From NCBI GenBank assembly GCA_007922195.1, contig ML681989.1, positions 42,970,765-43,034,764 on the forward strand: a stretch of 64,000 nt of DNA, in the 5' to 3' direction. The first letter of the stretch is position 1. Every line of letters starts with the position of its first letter. The position numbers were made by a program, and so were the translations under genes. Shown piece by piece: positions 46,891-60,262 of this stretch. Source of the stretch: Podocnemis expansa. Its lineage: Eukaryota; Chordata; Testudines; Podocnemididae. Below the pieces are notes generated by a model. That model had not been told where the DNA came from. It made no database searches and saw nothing but the letters and a program-made list of their open reading frames with translations.

Positions 46891-49084
46891 TCAAAAACAC
46901 TGTTTTTGTGCAGCTGACCGGGAGCTGCTGTTTCCTTGGCAGGAAGGTTGAGCCAAGGATTGAGCCTTGGAGCCCTTACCTGAATGGCTCCTTTCCTTCT
47001 CCAGGGCCACATATGGGCCCTGTGAGTGTTCATAGGGTCTTTGGTGGGACCCTAGTGCGTAGCTCTGCTGCTGAGTCAAATGAGGTCTGAACTGGTGTCT
47101 TGATTCTGGGGGCACATACATGCCCAGGGATTTTAAAGTGGCCCTAGAGTCCTTCATCCCTTGCAGCTTAGAGTCCATGGACTCAGCAAACAGGGTGGGG
47201 CCCTCAAAGGGGAGGTCCTGAGTGGTTTGCTGCATCTGTTGAGACAAACTGTAGCTCTGCAACCAGGCACCCCAGCGCATGGGCACTGCAGAGACCATAT
47301 TACAAGAGGCAGTGTCAGATTCATCCCATGATGCCATAAGCATGTCACGGGCAGTTAGAACACCTTCCTCAACCAAGGTCTTGAAGTCCCTAATGTGTTC
47401 CCTAGGGACTGCATCCTGAAATCTCTCTAATGTGCCCCAGATGTTAAAGGCATACCTTCCCATCAGGGTGTAGTGAATGCTATGTAGAGCTGGAAGTCTG
47501 AGATGGAGTAAACCTTCCTACCGAAGAGATCAAGTTTCTTCACTTCCTTGTTCTTAGGAGCACAGCTAGGTTGGCACTGCCTCTCTCTCTCTCTGATTAA
47601 CTGCATCCACCACAAGGGACCCAGGTGTAGGGTGGTTAAAAAGGAAGGAGAATTTATCTGTGGGGACATGGTATCTCCAGTCTGCAACCTTGGACACTGG
47701 ACAAATAGAGGAGGGGTTTTGCCACTGTGCCTTTACAATGGAATATACCCCCTCATGCAGAAGCACTGAGATTTTTGCCAGTAAGGCAGCTTCCCCAAAG
47801 TCAAAGAGGGGCTTGGACTGCTCCTGGACAATCCCCAAGTCCAGGCTGAAGTTTGCTGCCATGCGTCTAAGGAGGTCCTTTTGTGCACAAGGATCATCCC
47901 TGTATACCAAAGGCCTTTGATAAGTGGCTTTGTCCAGTGATGAATAAGAAGGAATATGCGATCTACAGTGCCATGTGGTGCCAGAGTCAGGTTCGTTATC
48001 TGATTCGGCAGATGAACTGGGGTTTCGAGGTGACAAAGGTGCCAAGTGTTCTGATGATGCAGGCTCATCCTCCAAGTGATAATTAAGCCAAACGTTGGTC
48101 CATTCCTGGAAGGATTGTGGGGTGGAAGCACAGGAGGCTCTAGTGCGACCATCTGCTTTACATGAGCCACCTTCGCATTGGGAGCCGCTGTGAGGTCTAC
48201 TTTGTGCCCCCCCCCGGGTGCCAGCTGGGTCACCGGGGGAATGGTTTCATCACTGGATGGTGTCTAGCATTGAGGGATGAGGTGCTTCCATGGTGAGGAG
48301 TTGGAGTCTCTTCCTGCACCATTTTCTCACAGGTCCTTCTATAGTAGGAACCAGTACCAGGGACGATGTGGACCTGCAGTGCCGTGGTTCATCGTCTGAT
48401 GGTGTCGAGGAGCACAAAGATGATCTAGGTCTTCTTGAACCCTGCGAACACAGTACCGAGGGTTCATGTGCTGACACTGGAGGCGGGGGATAACCATTCA
48501 ACGAAGCCCCCCCCCCAGCCCTGGGGTGGCAGTGGATTCCTCCGGTACTGGAGAGGCTGATACTGGTGCTGCCCCTACCATCGAGGACCATTCTTTAAAT
48601 GAAAGGGCTGGTTTACCTCTGGGCTGTACCACCCTGGGTGGTGCCAGGGGTATCAGTTCTGAAAATCCCTTCAACGCCGCGAAAACCTCCAGTGTCGAGG
48701 GGATGGGTACCAACTCCCTTCCCCAAAGTGGGGTGATGAATAAGAAGTGGGACAGTGCCAAAGAGATGCTGAATTGGAGGCTGATCACAGTTTTTTAGCA
48801 GTAGCTAGAGAGCGGCACCGGGTCTTCTCTGGTGCCGGTCTGGCATGCAGTACTGGCAAGTTCTTGGACTTGGCACATGTACCTAGAGCCAGTAGCATCA
48901 CTTGATCCTGGATGAGGTTCTGGAACCTCCGTTCTTTGTCCTTGTGAGTCCTTCTTTTGAAGGACTTGCATATGGGGCATTTTTCTGCGAGATTAGACTC
49001 ACCCAGACTGTAAAGTCACCTATTGTGGGGGTCACTGACCAGAAATGCCTTGCAGCAAGCTGCACAGGCTTTAAATCCTGGCAT
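46891..49084 (-). pseudogene. DIRS gag-like protein, broken
   Basis: The likely start is the ATG at 49084 reading left: MPGFKACAACCKAFLVSDPH, then an early stop, then SNLAEKCPICKSFKRR. The cysteine pairs suggest a metal-binding N-terminus. A serine- and proline-rich middle follows, for example at 48591-48250. A C-terminal block at 47463-46891 includes DLPFEGPTLFAESMDSKLQG and SRATLKSL, typical of DIRS ORF1. Several shifts and stops break it. It presumably packaged element RNA. Confidence 0.7.
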
Positions 49085-49149
49085 TCTTAATCACACAAAA
49101 ATAACAAACCTAGACAAATAGACAGGTACTTGCTTAAAGGAGGGATGGG

Positions 49150-49366
49150 CTGTTCCAGTACCACCACTGAGGGCAGAAAGAAGGAACTGGAAGGGTCAGG
49201 GTCAGGGTCACATATATAACCATGGTCATGGCACGGAGGGGGCATTGGCTGCTGACCTTGACCTGACAGTCTAGGGCTAAAAGGTTTTCCAGATTACCAT
49301 GCTCTGTGGCACATAGACACCTGTAACCAAATGATGTGAGCAGTGCTCGAAGAAGAACCTCAGTTC
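49150..49366. repeat. DIRS right inverted terminal repeat
   Basis: accatgctctgtggcacata and gacacctgtaaccaaatgat followed by gtgagcagtgctcgaagaag mirror the left end. A short ggtcag tandem (three units near 49196-49210) lies just inside. Confidence 0.8.
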
Positions 49367-49519
49367 GGAGGTACCTTCACAAGAGTTCACTTTCCAGAGA
49401 AAAGGGGAACAAGGGCAGTAGCAGCACCTTGCTTGTTCCTTTAGCTTTTGGTCCTGTGTTCTTCACTACTTCACTCAATCACATTTGTTGTGGATATAGT
49501 TTCTTTCTCCACACTTTGT

Positions 49520-49945
49520 GACTATGTCCACACATACATCGTTATTTCAGAATAAGTTATTTTGAAATAAAGTCCTTATTTCAAAATAAGTTAATTCGAA
49601 TTAAGAAAATGTTAATTTGAATTAAGGGAAAGCCTACTATCGAAACGGCTGTTATTTCAAAATGGTTATTTCAAAATAACACCGTTTAGACATGTTGTTT
49701 CGAAACAGTTGTTTCAAAACAATGGTGTTGTTTCGAAACAACATGCCCAAATGGCAAAATAACTATTTTGAAATAACAGCTGTTTTGAAATGAATGGGGT
49801 TTTAAGCTGTTTCAAAATGACGGTTCGTATTTTGAAACGACAGAGCCTGTCATTTTGAAATAAGAAAACATCATGCGGACCTAATCTTTTTTATTTCAAA
49901 ATAACCAGTGTTATTTTGAAATAAAAGAGACGTGTGGACATAGCG
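49520..49945. mobile_element. Palindromic MITE, Harbinger-like (TTTCGAAATAA type)
   Basis: A 426-bp element with ends GACTATGTCCACAC and, on the other strand, CGCTATGTCCACAC. TGT flanks both sides (49517-49519 and 49946-49948). The interior is a run of TTATTTCAAAATAA and TTTCGAAA words in both directions, able to form a near full-length hairpin. It uses the same palindrome word as the arms of 16319-17090 but lacks that GC-rich core. Confidence 0.75.
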
Positions 49946-49948
49946 TGT

Positions 49949-51629
49949 GTGATTTGACTACTGTGTTTTTAGGTCTCAGTGGGGGAGCTTAAGCTGATAC
50001 AAGCTGGAAGTCTTTAGTCTCCACAAAGTCTGGCTACTTTCCCATACCGTGTCTAAGCACTAGCACTAGACCTACCTGGTTATCTGTAATTTCAGGCATG
50101 CAGGTCACTTAGAACAACAAAAGAATCTGTACAGAGCCTGACTAAGAAGGATAAACACTATTTGACCAGCCCATTACTTGTTAATGATAAAGCTGATTGC
50201 TAATCAGATACTTCTTGTAAGAGAGAGCCCATAACATCAAGCAAACATCTGTCCCTTTCCCCTCAACTGAGAAGCAATCTGATACGGAATCTGAACTTCC
50301 TTAAATTTGCCAAAGTGCCACCAAACTTCCTCTTGGCTTTCCTTACTTCTTAGTGAGTTCAGTTCAGTCCAGTCATTTCTGACCAATGACTCAATTGGTA
50401 TAACACTATGTTAGTAGCTAGCGGAGAAGTGTGTTGTGGGGGGCATTAGGAAATTCAGGGGAGGTAATAAGGGAAATGTAATGGTTGTGTTAGGGAAATC
50501 CCTGGTGCAGCCACTTTTGGCGGTGAGCAAAAGTTACCATGGCCCCCACTGCCAAAGAAATTCTTCCTCAGCAGACAGATTTGGCAGTAGAAGGATTAAG
50601 CAGCAGCCCCTGCCACTACAAAACAGAGCAGACCCAGAAAGCAACCACTGCTTGGGCTTCCAACCACAGCTCTTAATGGCCAGCAGCATGAAGTTAATCT
50701 GTTGCTATATCTTTCCTTGGTGGCAGAGGGGGGTTTTGGCAGCATGCTGATTTCATGGAACATACTCAGTCACTGTACACGACACACTTTAGTTTTGTGA
50801 CACAGCGGTTGAGAACCGCTGCTTCAGCAGATGCCAACTGTTCACTCCATGCAGCCAACAGTTCTCTGACTTTCTCTGTAAAAGACAAGCATAGGTCAGC
50901 CTCAGGAGCATCTCTGCTCCAGGGCAAGACCTGGGGCATGGGCACAGGCCACGCCCCTTGCCGAGGTTTCCGCACTCTTGCCCTGATTCGGGGCCCAGGC
51001 CTGATCCCGCCTGGGGGTCCTGTCACCGTAGGCAGCCAGGCCCCATATCCCTGGCCGGCAACAGGGTCAGGAGCGGCAGCGCTGCCATGGACAGTCAGGC
51101 CCTAGATCCCTGGCCGGGAACGTCAGCGTTGCTGCTCCCAACCCCGTTTCTGGCTGGGGATCTGGGGCCAGGCTGGTGGCCCAACACTCGGGGCACTGGC
51201 ACCAGGACTCGGGGCACGTGCTCCGTGAGCCAGGCGCCAGCGATGCCCCTGGTCAGCCTACTTCCACAACTTTTCTATCTCTTTTGTGCATGTTGTTCCT
51301 GAGGACATGAACTTAGAACTGCAATTCTGGGTTAGCATTACATTGAGCACCCAAGTTTCTTTGTTTTTAATTTCCTTTCAGATGTACCCATTATACCTCA
51401 CAATGTTGAAGAATTACTATAGTTTCAAGTTGCTTGCAACTATCAGTCCTTTTGCCCATGCTTTTCCTTTTCACCATAATGTATGCAGCAACTATCCACC
51501 CATTTTCCTTTGAAAATCAGAACCGATTCTGTTCCAACCTGTATTTCCATATGAGAAGGGGAAATATGAAAGAAGGCACAAGGATACATTCTAAACCATC
51601 TGTCCCCAAACTTATCTGTACCTCTTCTC
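49949..51629. other. Unassigned DNA with a partial hAT end
   Basis: A hAT-like right end, ggttgagaaccgctg (about 50807-50821), closes a sequence resembling a truncated MITE. Its left end was not found. 50930-51260 is GC-rich with several overlapping open frames that show no domain. Confidence 0.35.
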
Positions 51630-52221
51630 AAGGGTTAAAGCATAATTTGGCAGGCCCTGGAACCCTCCTAATTGGGTGGGCCTCCTTTGCACATGGGTAG
51701 GCCTCCCTTCCACACACCCAGGCCTTCCTCAAGCACCCCAGCTACTGTCCCCAATACCCACCCCAGCCTGCAGTACCTGCTCCCAAAATCCACCACCTGC
51801 CCCAAACACCCACCCCCAGCTCAGCTCAGCTCAGCTCAGGCGCCTGCAATACTTCCTCCCCCACCACCACCTCCAGCATGAGCCGGGCTGCCCCTGTACT
51901 CAAGGACAGCGCACTGAGCTAGGAAACTCTGCAGCCTGTGCATGTGCAGGGGAGCCTGCCCCCCCCCCTTGCCTGTTGGAAAGTGCTGCAGAATGCCATT
52001 CCAGGGCCTGAGACTTTGAGGCCCAGGTTTTGGGGCACTAAAAATAGAAGATGAAACCAGAACGGTGCGTTCCAGGGCCTGCTATTTTTCAGTGGTGGGC
52101 CCCAGAACACAGCGTTCTGGCACCATTTTCTATTTTTAGGGGGCCCAGAATACTGAGTCCCTAAAAATAGTGGGTCCCAGAACGGCATTCTAGGCTCTTC
52201 CAGCTTAGTTTAAGCCCTGGC
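51630..52221. mobile_element. Possible terminal-inverted-repeat element
   Basis: The left edge caagggttaaagcataattt and the complement of the right edge ccagggcttaaactaagctg are similar. Flanking duplication is poor (6 of 8 at best), so the call is tentative. It contains a pentanucleotide CAGCT repeat at 51817-51839 and the inverted-repeat-like phrases ctatttttagggggcccaga and gggcactaaaaatag. Confidence 0.35.
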
Positions 52222-52890
52222 TCATCTGTGTGTTGATAAGAGTTTAGAGGCTCAAAACTATAGCATGTACATGCCCTGACTTGATGTTACACTCTCCTAC
52301 TTTCCTTTCTAGAAGGCTTTCAAAGAAAATATCCAGCACAGCATGAGTATGACAATTTAATCCTAAAAGAAACAGCATTTCATTAGGGCTTATCATGACA
52401 TCAATTATAGTCGAAGTTAATGAAATGCATATAGCAACTGGCTAACAAGAATATTTTAAGCCTCAGAAAACTAATGTAACAGCACTGACAAAATATACTG
52501 AATATAAAACACAAAAGCCAACCTTTGCTTTGCAAAGACTATAATAATTATCTCTTGCAGCAAACTAACTTGACTGAGAGAGGGAGCTTTCTTTTTAATA
52601 AGGTTATTTACTTCTCAATTAAAAAAGTAAATAATTAAAAACAGATTTAACTTTCTACAGCTCTGAAACAGCTTGTTCAATAGAATTGCTGTAAGCCCTA
52701 GACTCCTGTTATTCTTCTGTACACAGTTCTTTGGTGGGGTTCTCCCCTCCGCCCTCAACATGTGTATGTGATTTTGCTTTCATTGTTTTTGTTTTCTTTT
52801 TGACAGAATTGACTTGCAAAACTTAGGTTGTAAATTGTAGCACGTATGTGTGTGTGTCTGTTTGTCCCTTCCTCCCGTAACAAGAAACAC
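52222..52890. other. Unassigned AT-rich DNA
   Basis: No gene is visible. A short GT run lies at about 52846-52858. Confidence 0.4.
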
Positions 52891-52899
52891 AACGACTTT

Positions 52900-55470
52900 G
52901 TACAGGAGACTTGACACTCTTTATTCTAGACATTCAAGTAAAGCATAGAGATGGGGTTGCTATAACAGTTGACAATAGAACAGTTACTTCAATGAAACTC
53001 GTGTCAGATCAGACTCTCCTAGCAAGGTTAACTATGACCCACAATAACCAATACGTAACTGTGATCTGCTGTTATGCTCTAACAGTAGCAGCTGAAATGG
53101 ATGGATTTATCAACAGATGGAGAGCATTGTAGGTGAAATTTCAGGTGATCACATGATTCTGATAATAGAAAATATGAATGCAAAGATGGATTGTGGACAT
53201 GATAAGCAAATGAATGGTGTTGGGCAGCAAACAATTAGCAGGAAAGCTTAATACCTGGCTATAAGAGGAATAATTTGATTATTAGTGGCACATATGTTTC
53301 CTCGCAAAGATAGTCAAAAGTTTGCATTGAATTCACCAGATGATCAAACCAAAGACCATATTCACATTATCATCAATGAAAGGTATATATAGATGGTCAC
53401 CTCTGAATGTTAGAGTCTATGAAAGTGTGCATAAACTACTAATAGGAAAGGTTAAGTGAAAGTCCAAAAAGAAACCATGGTTGCAACTGGAGCCAGATAT
53501 GATCATGGACGTTTTAAGTTGAAGGATATTTTCATGAGGGATGCATAGAAGGTGATACTTGGAGTGTGTTTCAGGCCATTAATTTGTGCTGATGAAGACA
53601 GAGCAGAACAGAAATAGTCAAGGACACGTTATGAAATATACTGGAAGGTATAACAAGGAAAAGCTGGACATTCAATGAACAAGAATATTACAAAAATATT
53701 ATAAATTAGTCAAAACTTCAGAGAAAATGGAAGAAATAGAAACATTGCACAAAGACATGAGGAAATCACAAAGAATTGGACAAGCAGAAGACTGAACAAG
53801 AAGAGGCAAAATACCTAGAAGTGGTATGAGATATGAAATGATGTACAGAAAGATTAAGTTGCATGGAAACACAATCAGGCCTGTTTTGTAAATGGTAAAA
53901 AGTGTTACTTGAACTGACAGCAAATGCCAAAGAGGTGCTGGAAATGGGGAAGAAGCATTTTGAAACAGTGCTGAAATCATCAGTTCTTCATGATGAAAGT
54001 ATTCTAGACATGCTGCGTGAATGAGGCAGCTCACAAGGCAAAGGATATCGACATTGAACCACTATGAGAAGAAGAAATAGAAAGAAAATTGAAGCTGTTA
54101 AAAAGAATGAGACTGCTGCAAGAATAGATGCTATAACAATTAAGTTACTAAAAGCTGGCAAGAACTATCAAAGCATTAAAAAAAATCATAAAAAAAATTC
54201 AAAAAGATGTGAGAGCAAGAGGAACTACAAGATGACTGGTTAAAGGTAATAGTTTTACCAATCCCAAAGGAAGCAAATCCTGTCATTCCAAATAATTATA
54301 GTGGTATACACATATTGTCAGTACTACTCAAAAATCATAATTTTGAAAGATAAAGGCCAGTTTTAGAGGAAGTAGTCAGCCATGAACAGAATGGTTTCAG
54401 AGCAGGCTCAAGTAGTATTGATCAGCTATTTATTGTTCCCACTGCTGATGGAAAAAGAATAATTGGGATTAACGATGTTTTATCTTTTCATCAACTTCAT
54501 GAAGGCATTTGGTTCAGTTTGGAGGGAAGCATTATGAAAAGTAGAAAATTCACATGGGGTTTCTGTAAGCTAACTGCAATTATAGAAATATTTATAAAGA
54601 CTTCTGGAGTGCCATAAGAATTGGTGGAAATTAAGCAGCTGGTTCAAGTCCAAGTCTGATGTGAGACAAAGAGGCTTGGAATCAGTGTCACTTTTCAGCA
54701 TGTTCTTAAACTGGACATTAAGAACGGTAGACAAGTTAGTGAGTACGATGTTTGGTGATCTAGAGTTAAGCTTATGTAGATGAAGTTTATGGCATTTTTG
54801 AATTAGCGTTGATACTCTTTACTTTAGAATATTGATTTAGTTGACTTAACAATAAATAAAGTGGTTGGATCTTGGAAAAGGGACAATAGATAAGTATTGA
54901 AAGGCAGCAGTGATGAAGTCATGAAAAAAAAGTAGAATTTTGTGCATACCTAAGTGGCTTGATCAGTTCTGAAGTTTCCTTCAGGGATGAGGCTGAAAGA
55001 TGTGTTCTTAGTTGTAAGTATTGCACAGAAATTGATGAAATAATGGTCTGATAAAAATATTGTTTGGAATCAAAATGAAAATGTATCAAACCAGTGCATT
55101 AACAGGGGAAAAAAAAAACTCAAGGAGTCCTAAAGACTAACAAATATATTTATTGCATATATATATTTGTTAGTCTTTAAGTTCAACAATACTCTTTGTT
55201 TTACTGAACAAGACTAAGATGGTTGCCACTTCGGATCTCTGTATTAACAGTGTTACTCTATGGTCTGCAGGCAACTGCATTAAATGACACAGGTGGCAAA
55301 AGGCTGCAAGCCTCAGTGATAAAAATACTTCAAAAGATAGCAGGTGTTAAGTGGAATGATTTCAAGACAAATTAAGTTAAAAGGCGAGTAGGGTTGAGGT
55401 CAGAATATGGGGCTAGCTACAGCAGAAAATATTACAGCGCTAGGGACACCATCAAAAATGGGCAGATGAT
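52900..55470 (+). mobile_element. RTE-like LINE, decayed
   Basis: The open frame at 52911-53132 (HRDGVAITVDNRT, YVTVICCYAL) and the following DHMILIIENMNAKMDCGHD match the endonuclease region of RTE-type LINEs, where GDFNAK is usual. RT remnants follow. NFMKAFGSVWREAL (about 54485-54535) stands where DFxKAFDSVW is usual. An active-site remnant near 54765 reads AYVDE instead of YADD. KMYQTSALT and VLLYGL flank a PLE insertion at 55106. Stops and shifts occur throughout. Clade placement rests on these blocks only. Confidence 0.7.
55106..55239. mobile_element. PLE hairpin nested in the RTE-like LINE
   Basis: A 134-bp inverted pair of PLE tails: ctcaaggagtcctaaagact facing tttgttagtctttaagttca, ending ctaagatggttgccacttcg. 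Flanks tgcattaacag (55095-55105) and tgtattaacag (55240-55250) match at 10 of 11. Removing it rejoins the LINE reading frame across SALT and VLLYG. Confidence 0.85.
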
Positions 55471-58400
55471 AGGATGCCAGAGAAATTAATGCAAATACAA
55501 TTAAAATGCCAGCCACCAACTAGATGTCCAGATGTTGTGCACAGCAATAGGTTCAGACTGGGTTTAATGGGGAAACAAGTCATATGGAGGAATGAAGGTC
55601 TATGCTGTACTGCTATCCATTTCTGCAAAAAATGTTTCAGGATGAAAAGAAGAAAAAAGACTGTGTTTTATATAATGAATGAAAAAATGTCTGTATGTAA
55701 TTTTATTCAGAATAAAATTGTGATTATTTGTTCAGTATTTCCAATCATTTATCCTCTTAGAACTGCATCACCTAAAAGTACCATGTGCAATGTCTTCAAA
55801 GCATAATATTTTACAATAAAAATAAACTTGTTACCTACATAAGTGTGATAATCGCTCATCTTGCCATTTATTTATGATTAAATATAAAATGTGAATACAG
55901 ATAAAGAAAATGAACTGAAATAATATTCCTAGGTAATTTCTTAGCTTGTCTGTTGTTTTCATAGCTAAGTAAGCAGATTGGTGTTATGTTATATTCATAT
56001 GTCATAGAACAGGAAAGAGCTTTGTATGTTAAAATGTTTATTTTTGTATAATTTTCCATTTCTAATTACTACCATGGCAAACAACATGAGATTTATAATT
56101 GCTGTTCATGAAACTATATGAATTTTTTAAATTATTTATTGCAAAGCAGTATGCCTACATTCACTTTCCATGCAACTCATATATGAATTAAAGTGCATAG
56201 TACTGTTCTCAAAATGAAAGATACTGATCCTTATCCTTGGCCATGATATGGTAGCTTTACACTCCTTTGACAACACACAGCTATCCTAGACCCATCTTGC
56301 TTGACCATGGCTTGAGTGTCTCTTGTCTAGGAAAATGCTTTTTTAGTATAGAACTGCTCTAAAGTCTCATATGTCCACCAGGGACCACCACAAGCACATG
56401 ATGAGGGACAAGCTGCCTGTGTTTCCTGTAAATGGCCTCTGGAGTTCACTGGGAGCTGTCACCAGTTAGAGCAGGCATCAGGCTACTCTAACCAGTGATA
56501 GGGGCTTGGATTTTGAAATAGGGGGTGCACATACACGCGCACGCGAGCGGAATGGATAGCACCCTAGCCACAGCTGAGGATCAGAACCACTGAGTTTAGT
56601 CATTAAACATCTGTTGTGAAATGAAGAAAATTCTTTCATTAACAGTATTTTAAAGAAAAATGGGCAAGAAAAAGCCCAGCTGGCTTCTTTATTAGATATC
56701 AAACATTGTAAAAAAGAGAAGAGGTCATTTTAGGTTATTGGGGCTGATGATTTTGTTCTTCTTCTTTAAGACTTTTAAAGATTTGCCACAGAAATAATAC
56801 TGTCTCAAAGAAAGAGATCTGTTTTCGTGAACTGAGCATAAATCCCTGACATTTAGAAATGACAGTATGTCAGTATGAGGTTGCTCAAAATAAATCCTGC
56901 TAAGTTTTATCAATGCTTTAAAATGTTGCAAAGTTCTAGTATTAAGCTTAAAGAAATTGTTTTGATACAGAGATACTGAGCAGTGTGTTAACTTAGAGCA
57001 CCTCGACTCCTATCCAATTCACAGCTACATCCCAAGCAGCTAGAATACCTAACCACCTGTTGCATTGAAACAGACTTTGATATAGTCTGCTTTCAAGAAG
57101 CTTTTGATTTCTCATCTCATGAAGTTTCATCTCTAATGTAAAAAAGCTCTCATATTGGGACTGCTCAATGGTACTGGAATTTTATATTCAAAGTCCTGCA
57201 TTTTCTGTGTTGTGCAAAACTGAAGTCAGATTGTACAGCATTACTTGACGACTGTCTCCCTGAAAAATCTAAGAAAATAACAGATGGTTCTGGTGAGGTT
57301 AACCCAGATAACAGTTAAAATGGGTCAGAAAGTGGAAACGTGTTTTCATAAATGCTTTTGTGAAAAATTGAATCTAAAAAAGAAATTCAGAAAAAATTGA
57401 CCGCTTCTAATTTTAAATAAGTATTTGTTGACCTACTTTCAAAAGGGGATCTGATAGGGAAGCTATAAGATCAAGCAAATTCAGTTAGAGCCGAATCTCC
57501 TTTACCACCACAACCAGATCAGCCTTGATACCAGGGGTTCTGATAACTCAGTGGTGGATTCAGTGTAAGAAACCATATAAAAGAGAGTGGTTATCCAGCT
57601 GAAGAGACACCTGAAACAGATAAAGTCACTTATAGGCAGAGTGACTGTGGATGTCTTTCCTTTTAAGAATTATTATTAGATACTTAATGCTAATTTTGCA
57701 GAAATTTTATGGTGCAAGCTACACTGCTTTTAAACTTGCAGTTAAAAAAAAAATATATCTCCACAAAGAAATATTTTACGACTGCCACTGAAGACAGTTG
57801 GTCATTTCATGATACATGGCATCAGCATGTAAATAAGTATAACAACAAATTATGTATTCTAAATTGTTTGTTTGTTTGTTTTGACCTGACTCTTTCAGGT
57901 CTGTTCTATAAATATTTAATGATTTTCTTTTCATTTCTCCCCCAAGTGTCTCTTTGACCCACTGAACAGTAACAACTCTGAACTTCAACCAAACATATTT
58001 CAACAGCGCTATGCTGCTGTAATGTACCATTAATTTTTGTGAGATGTACATGGATGTGCATACTGAATAATGCTTAGTGGGCCTCTTTCCGTCTTCACTT
58101 ATACCAATCTAAATGCTAAGAAATTCAGCTGAACAAAATTATCATTGTCAGTGCAAAACTGTCATAAAAAAAAAAAACAACCTAATTCCCACGTTTTAAT
58201 AATCAGTGAAAACTTTGAACTACACAAATAAAAACACCACATCTCCAAATCTACTCATTTCTGCTTTCCCTTTTATTTTGAACAATGATCCAGTCACAAG
58301 CCTTTTTATGTAAATTTTCAGGTAGCACAATTTCTTTTATGGCTGAATTAATATGGGAATAAAAATAAAAGTACTAACAGTGCTGTAAGTCCAGTGGCAG

Positions 58401-60134
58401 GGGTGGACTATAGGGTATTATACACACAATGTGCTGGTGTTGTATGTTTTATAAATTGTATATTATTTTCCCTTTAGTTGTCTAAATTCTGAACATGTCC
58501 TGAAAATAAAATGTAAATTTTTAATGGTAAAACAGGTATGCTACACCAGTGTGATTCTTACCATTGTTAAGAGAGACACTGAATACATGGCTTTGTGAAA
58601 ACTAAGAAAATGTAAATGAAAAGGTATTTTGAATAAAGTCAAAAGGAACCAATTGCATGGCTTCATGTATTCAAATGCTCACTTTGATTAAAAAGTGTTG
58701 CATGTTCCAGGAATTGACTCAGTGTTGGTATCCTCTGCTACTTCAGACAGTACATTTTATTATTGTTCAATCCTCAGGTGCTCTCATTGGCTTTGATAGT
58801 CAGAGATTAGTAGGGCTTGCTTTCAAACATTCTAGGCTGAAAACAACTCAAGCCAGTATGAACTTTAGCTAATATTCAGAGCTGAAGAAAACCAATATTG
58901 GAAATATCTTTCTTCAGATTCCCTTCTGTCACATAATGTCATCTCATACTGATAAAGAGTTACTTTTTAGGATTGATTTATGTTACTTTCCATTGTCTGG
59001 AATGGAATTTTCACAGCTCCTAGGACACTTTTTTACTGCATAACACATATTTGGAAAAGAAAGAAGGAAGGAAGAAAAAGAACCATTCTAACAAATGGAT
59101 TGAATTCAGCTTTTCCTAAATATCTTTTATCTTATTTTTCAAAAGCAAAGATTTTTACAAAGAATTATTTCATATCACATTTCAAGCACGTCAGAAAAAA
59201 TGTTTTGAACTGTTCAGAGACTTGTGCAGAATGTGACAAGGTTACATTCTAACTTCCGACATGCTCATCGTTAACATTTTGTCATTCTCTTAGCCTGTCT
59301 GAACTGAGGGAGATGAATTCATTAGAGATGGGTAAATAGAAAAGTGATTTTCTCTCTAAATTAGTATAATGACACACTTTCATGATAAATTTTCTAAATC
59401 ATTTTCAAGTTATACCTTCCTCTCTATGGGTTCAATTATCTTTGTCATAAAAAAGAGCCTTCTCATAGACAACCTTTATCCATTTTTCAGAGCCTAATTT
59501 AACTATAAAGCTGTTAACATCACATTTTAAAAATGATGATGAATTGCTTTTTAAGATATTTGAAATTTTTCAGATTAGATATTATAATATTCATAGATAT
59601 AACCTTACCAGTTATAATGAGGAAAAACTGAAAACACAAATATGGCTTTAACCTTGAAACCTGACTTGGGTTTGGATATGAAGGAAGCCATCATTTCATA
59701 GATTCTAATTCTTTCTCCAGGGTCTAGGATCACAGCAAATCTATGTGCTTTCCTAAATTGGCTGGGATTATTGTTATATGCATACCCCAAGGATCAGATT
59801 CTGATCTCACTTTGGCTATACATCAGTGTAATAGTGCTTACATCTGTGAAGTAATTCCTGATTACTCTGGTGCAAGTATGAGTACATTTTGGGTACATTT
59901 ACATTGTACAATAAGAAAAAAGACCATGGCACCAGGTCTCAGAACCTTGGTCAACTGACTCCTGCTTGGGGCTTGTGCTAAGCAGCTCAGGCTCCAAGAA
60001 CCTCTTTCCTCACCAAGTCTCAGAGCCGGGGTTCCAGCCCAAGAGGAGTGCCTCCTGGCCTAAGCCCATGAGTCCAAGTAATCCAGAATTTGTGGGGGAT
60101 TTATTGCTGGTTTTTCCAGAATTCACAGGTAAGA
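55471..60134. other. Unassigned AT-rich DNA
   Basis: 4.7 kb without a supportable gene. 59797-59885 resembles a short amniote interspersed repeat (ggatcagattctgatctcac). Other short frames have no domains. Confidence 0.4.
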
Positions 60135-60146
60135 GTCTGTTTTCAG

Positions 60147-60262
60147 AGGATAGTCATTTTAGTCCCCTGTACAGCAAAAACAATGACAGTCTGAGTCCTG
60201 TGGCACCTTAAAGACTAACGGATTTATTCTGGAAGAAATCTGTTAATCCTTAAAGTGCCACA
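60147..60262. mobile_element. PLE tail hairpin with 12-bp target duplication
   Basis: The left arm, gtacagcaaaaacaatgaca to ggcaccttaaagactaac, faces the right arm, aaatctgttaatccttaaag to gccaca. Flanks gtctgttttcag (60135-60146) and gtctcttttcag (60263-60274) match at 11 of 12. Confidence 0.8.

Larger units (their letters stand above)
43093..49366 (-). mobile_element. DIRS-type tyrosine-recombinase retrotransposon, structurally complete
   Basis: A 6.3-kb element, or about 5.8 kb without a nested MITE. On the minus strand it has gag-like, RT, RNase H and tyrosine recombinase regions in DIRS order. It shows the two structures that define DIRS: inverted terminal repeats (43093-43300 against 49366-49150) and an internal complementary region (about 43331-43440) that joins copies of both ends. 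Such elements are thought to form a circle that the recombinase integrates without target duplication, and none is seen. The proteins are broken by stops and shifts. The ends are placed to within about 6 bp. Confidence 0.85.

Noticed and set aside
49190..49215. Telomere-like or CRISPR-like tandem repeat
   Set aside because: Only about three ggtcag units, with no spacers and no TTAGGG.
43093..49366. The terminal repeats read as a DNA transposon
   Set aside because: The enclosed genes are DIRS RT, RNase H and tyrosine recombinase, and the internal complementary region is specific to DIRS elements.
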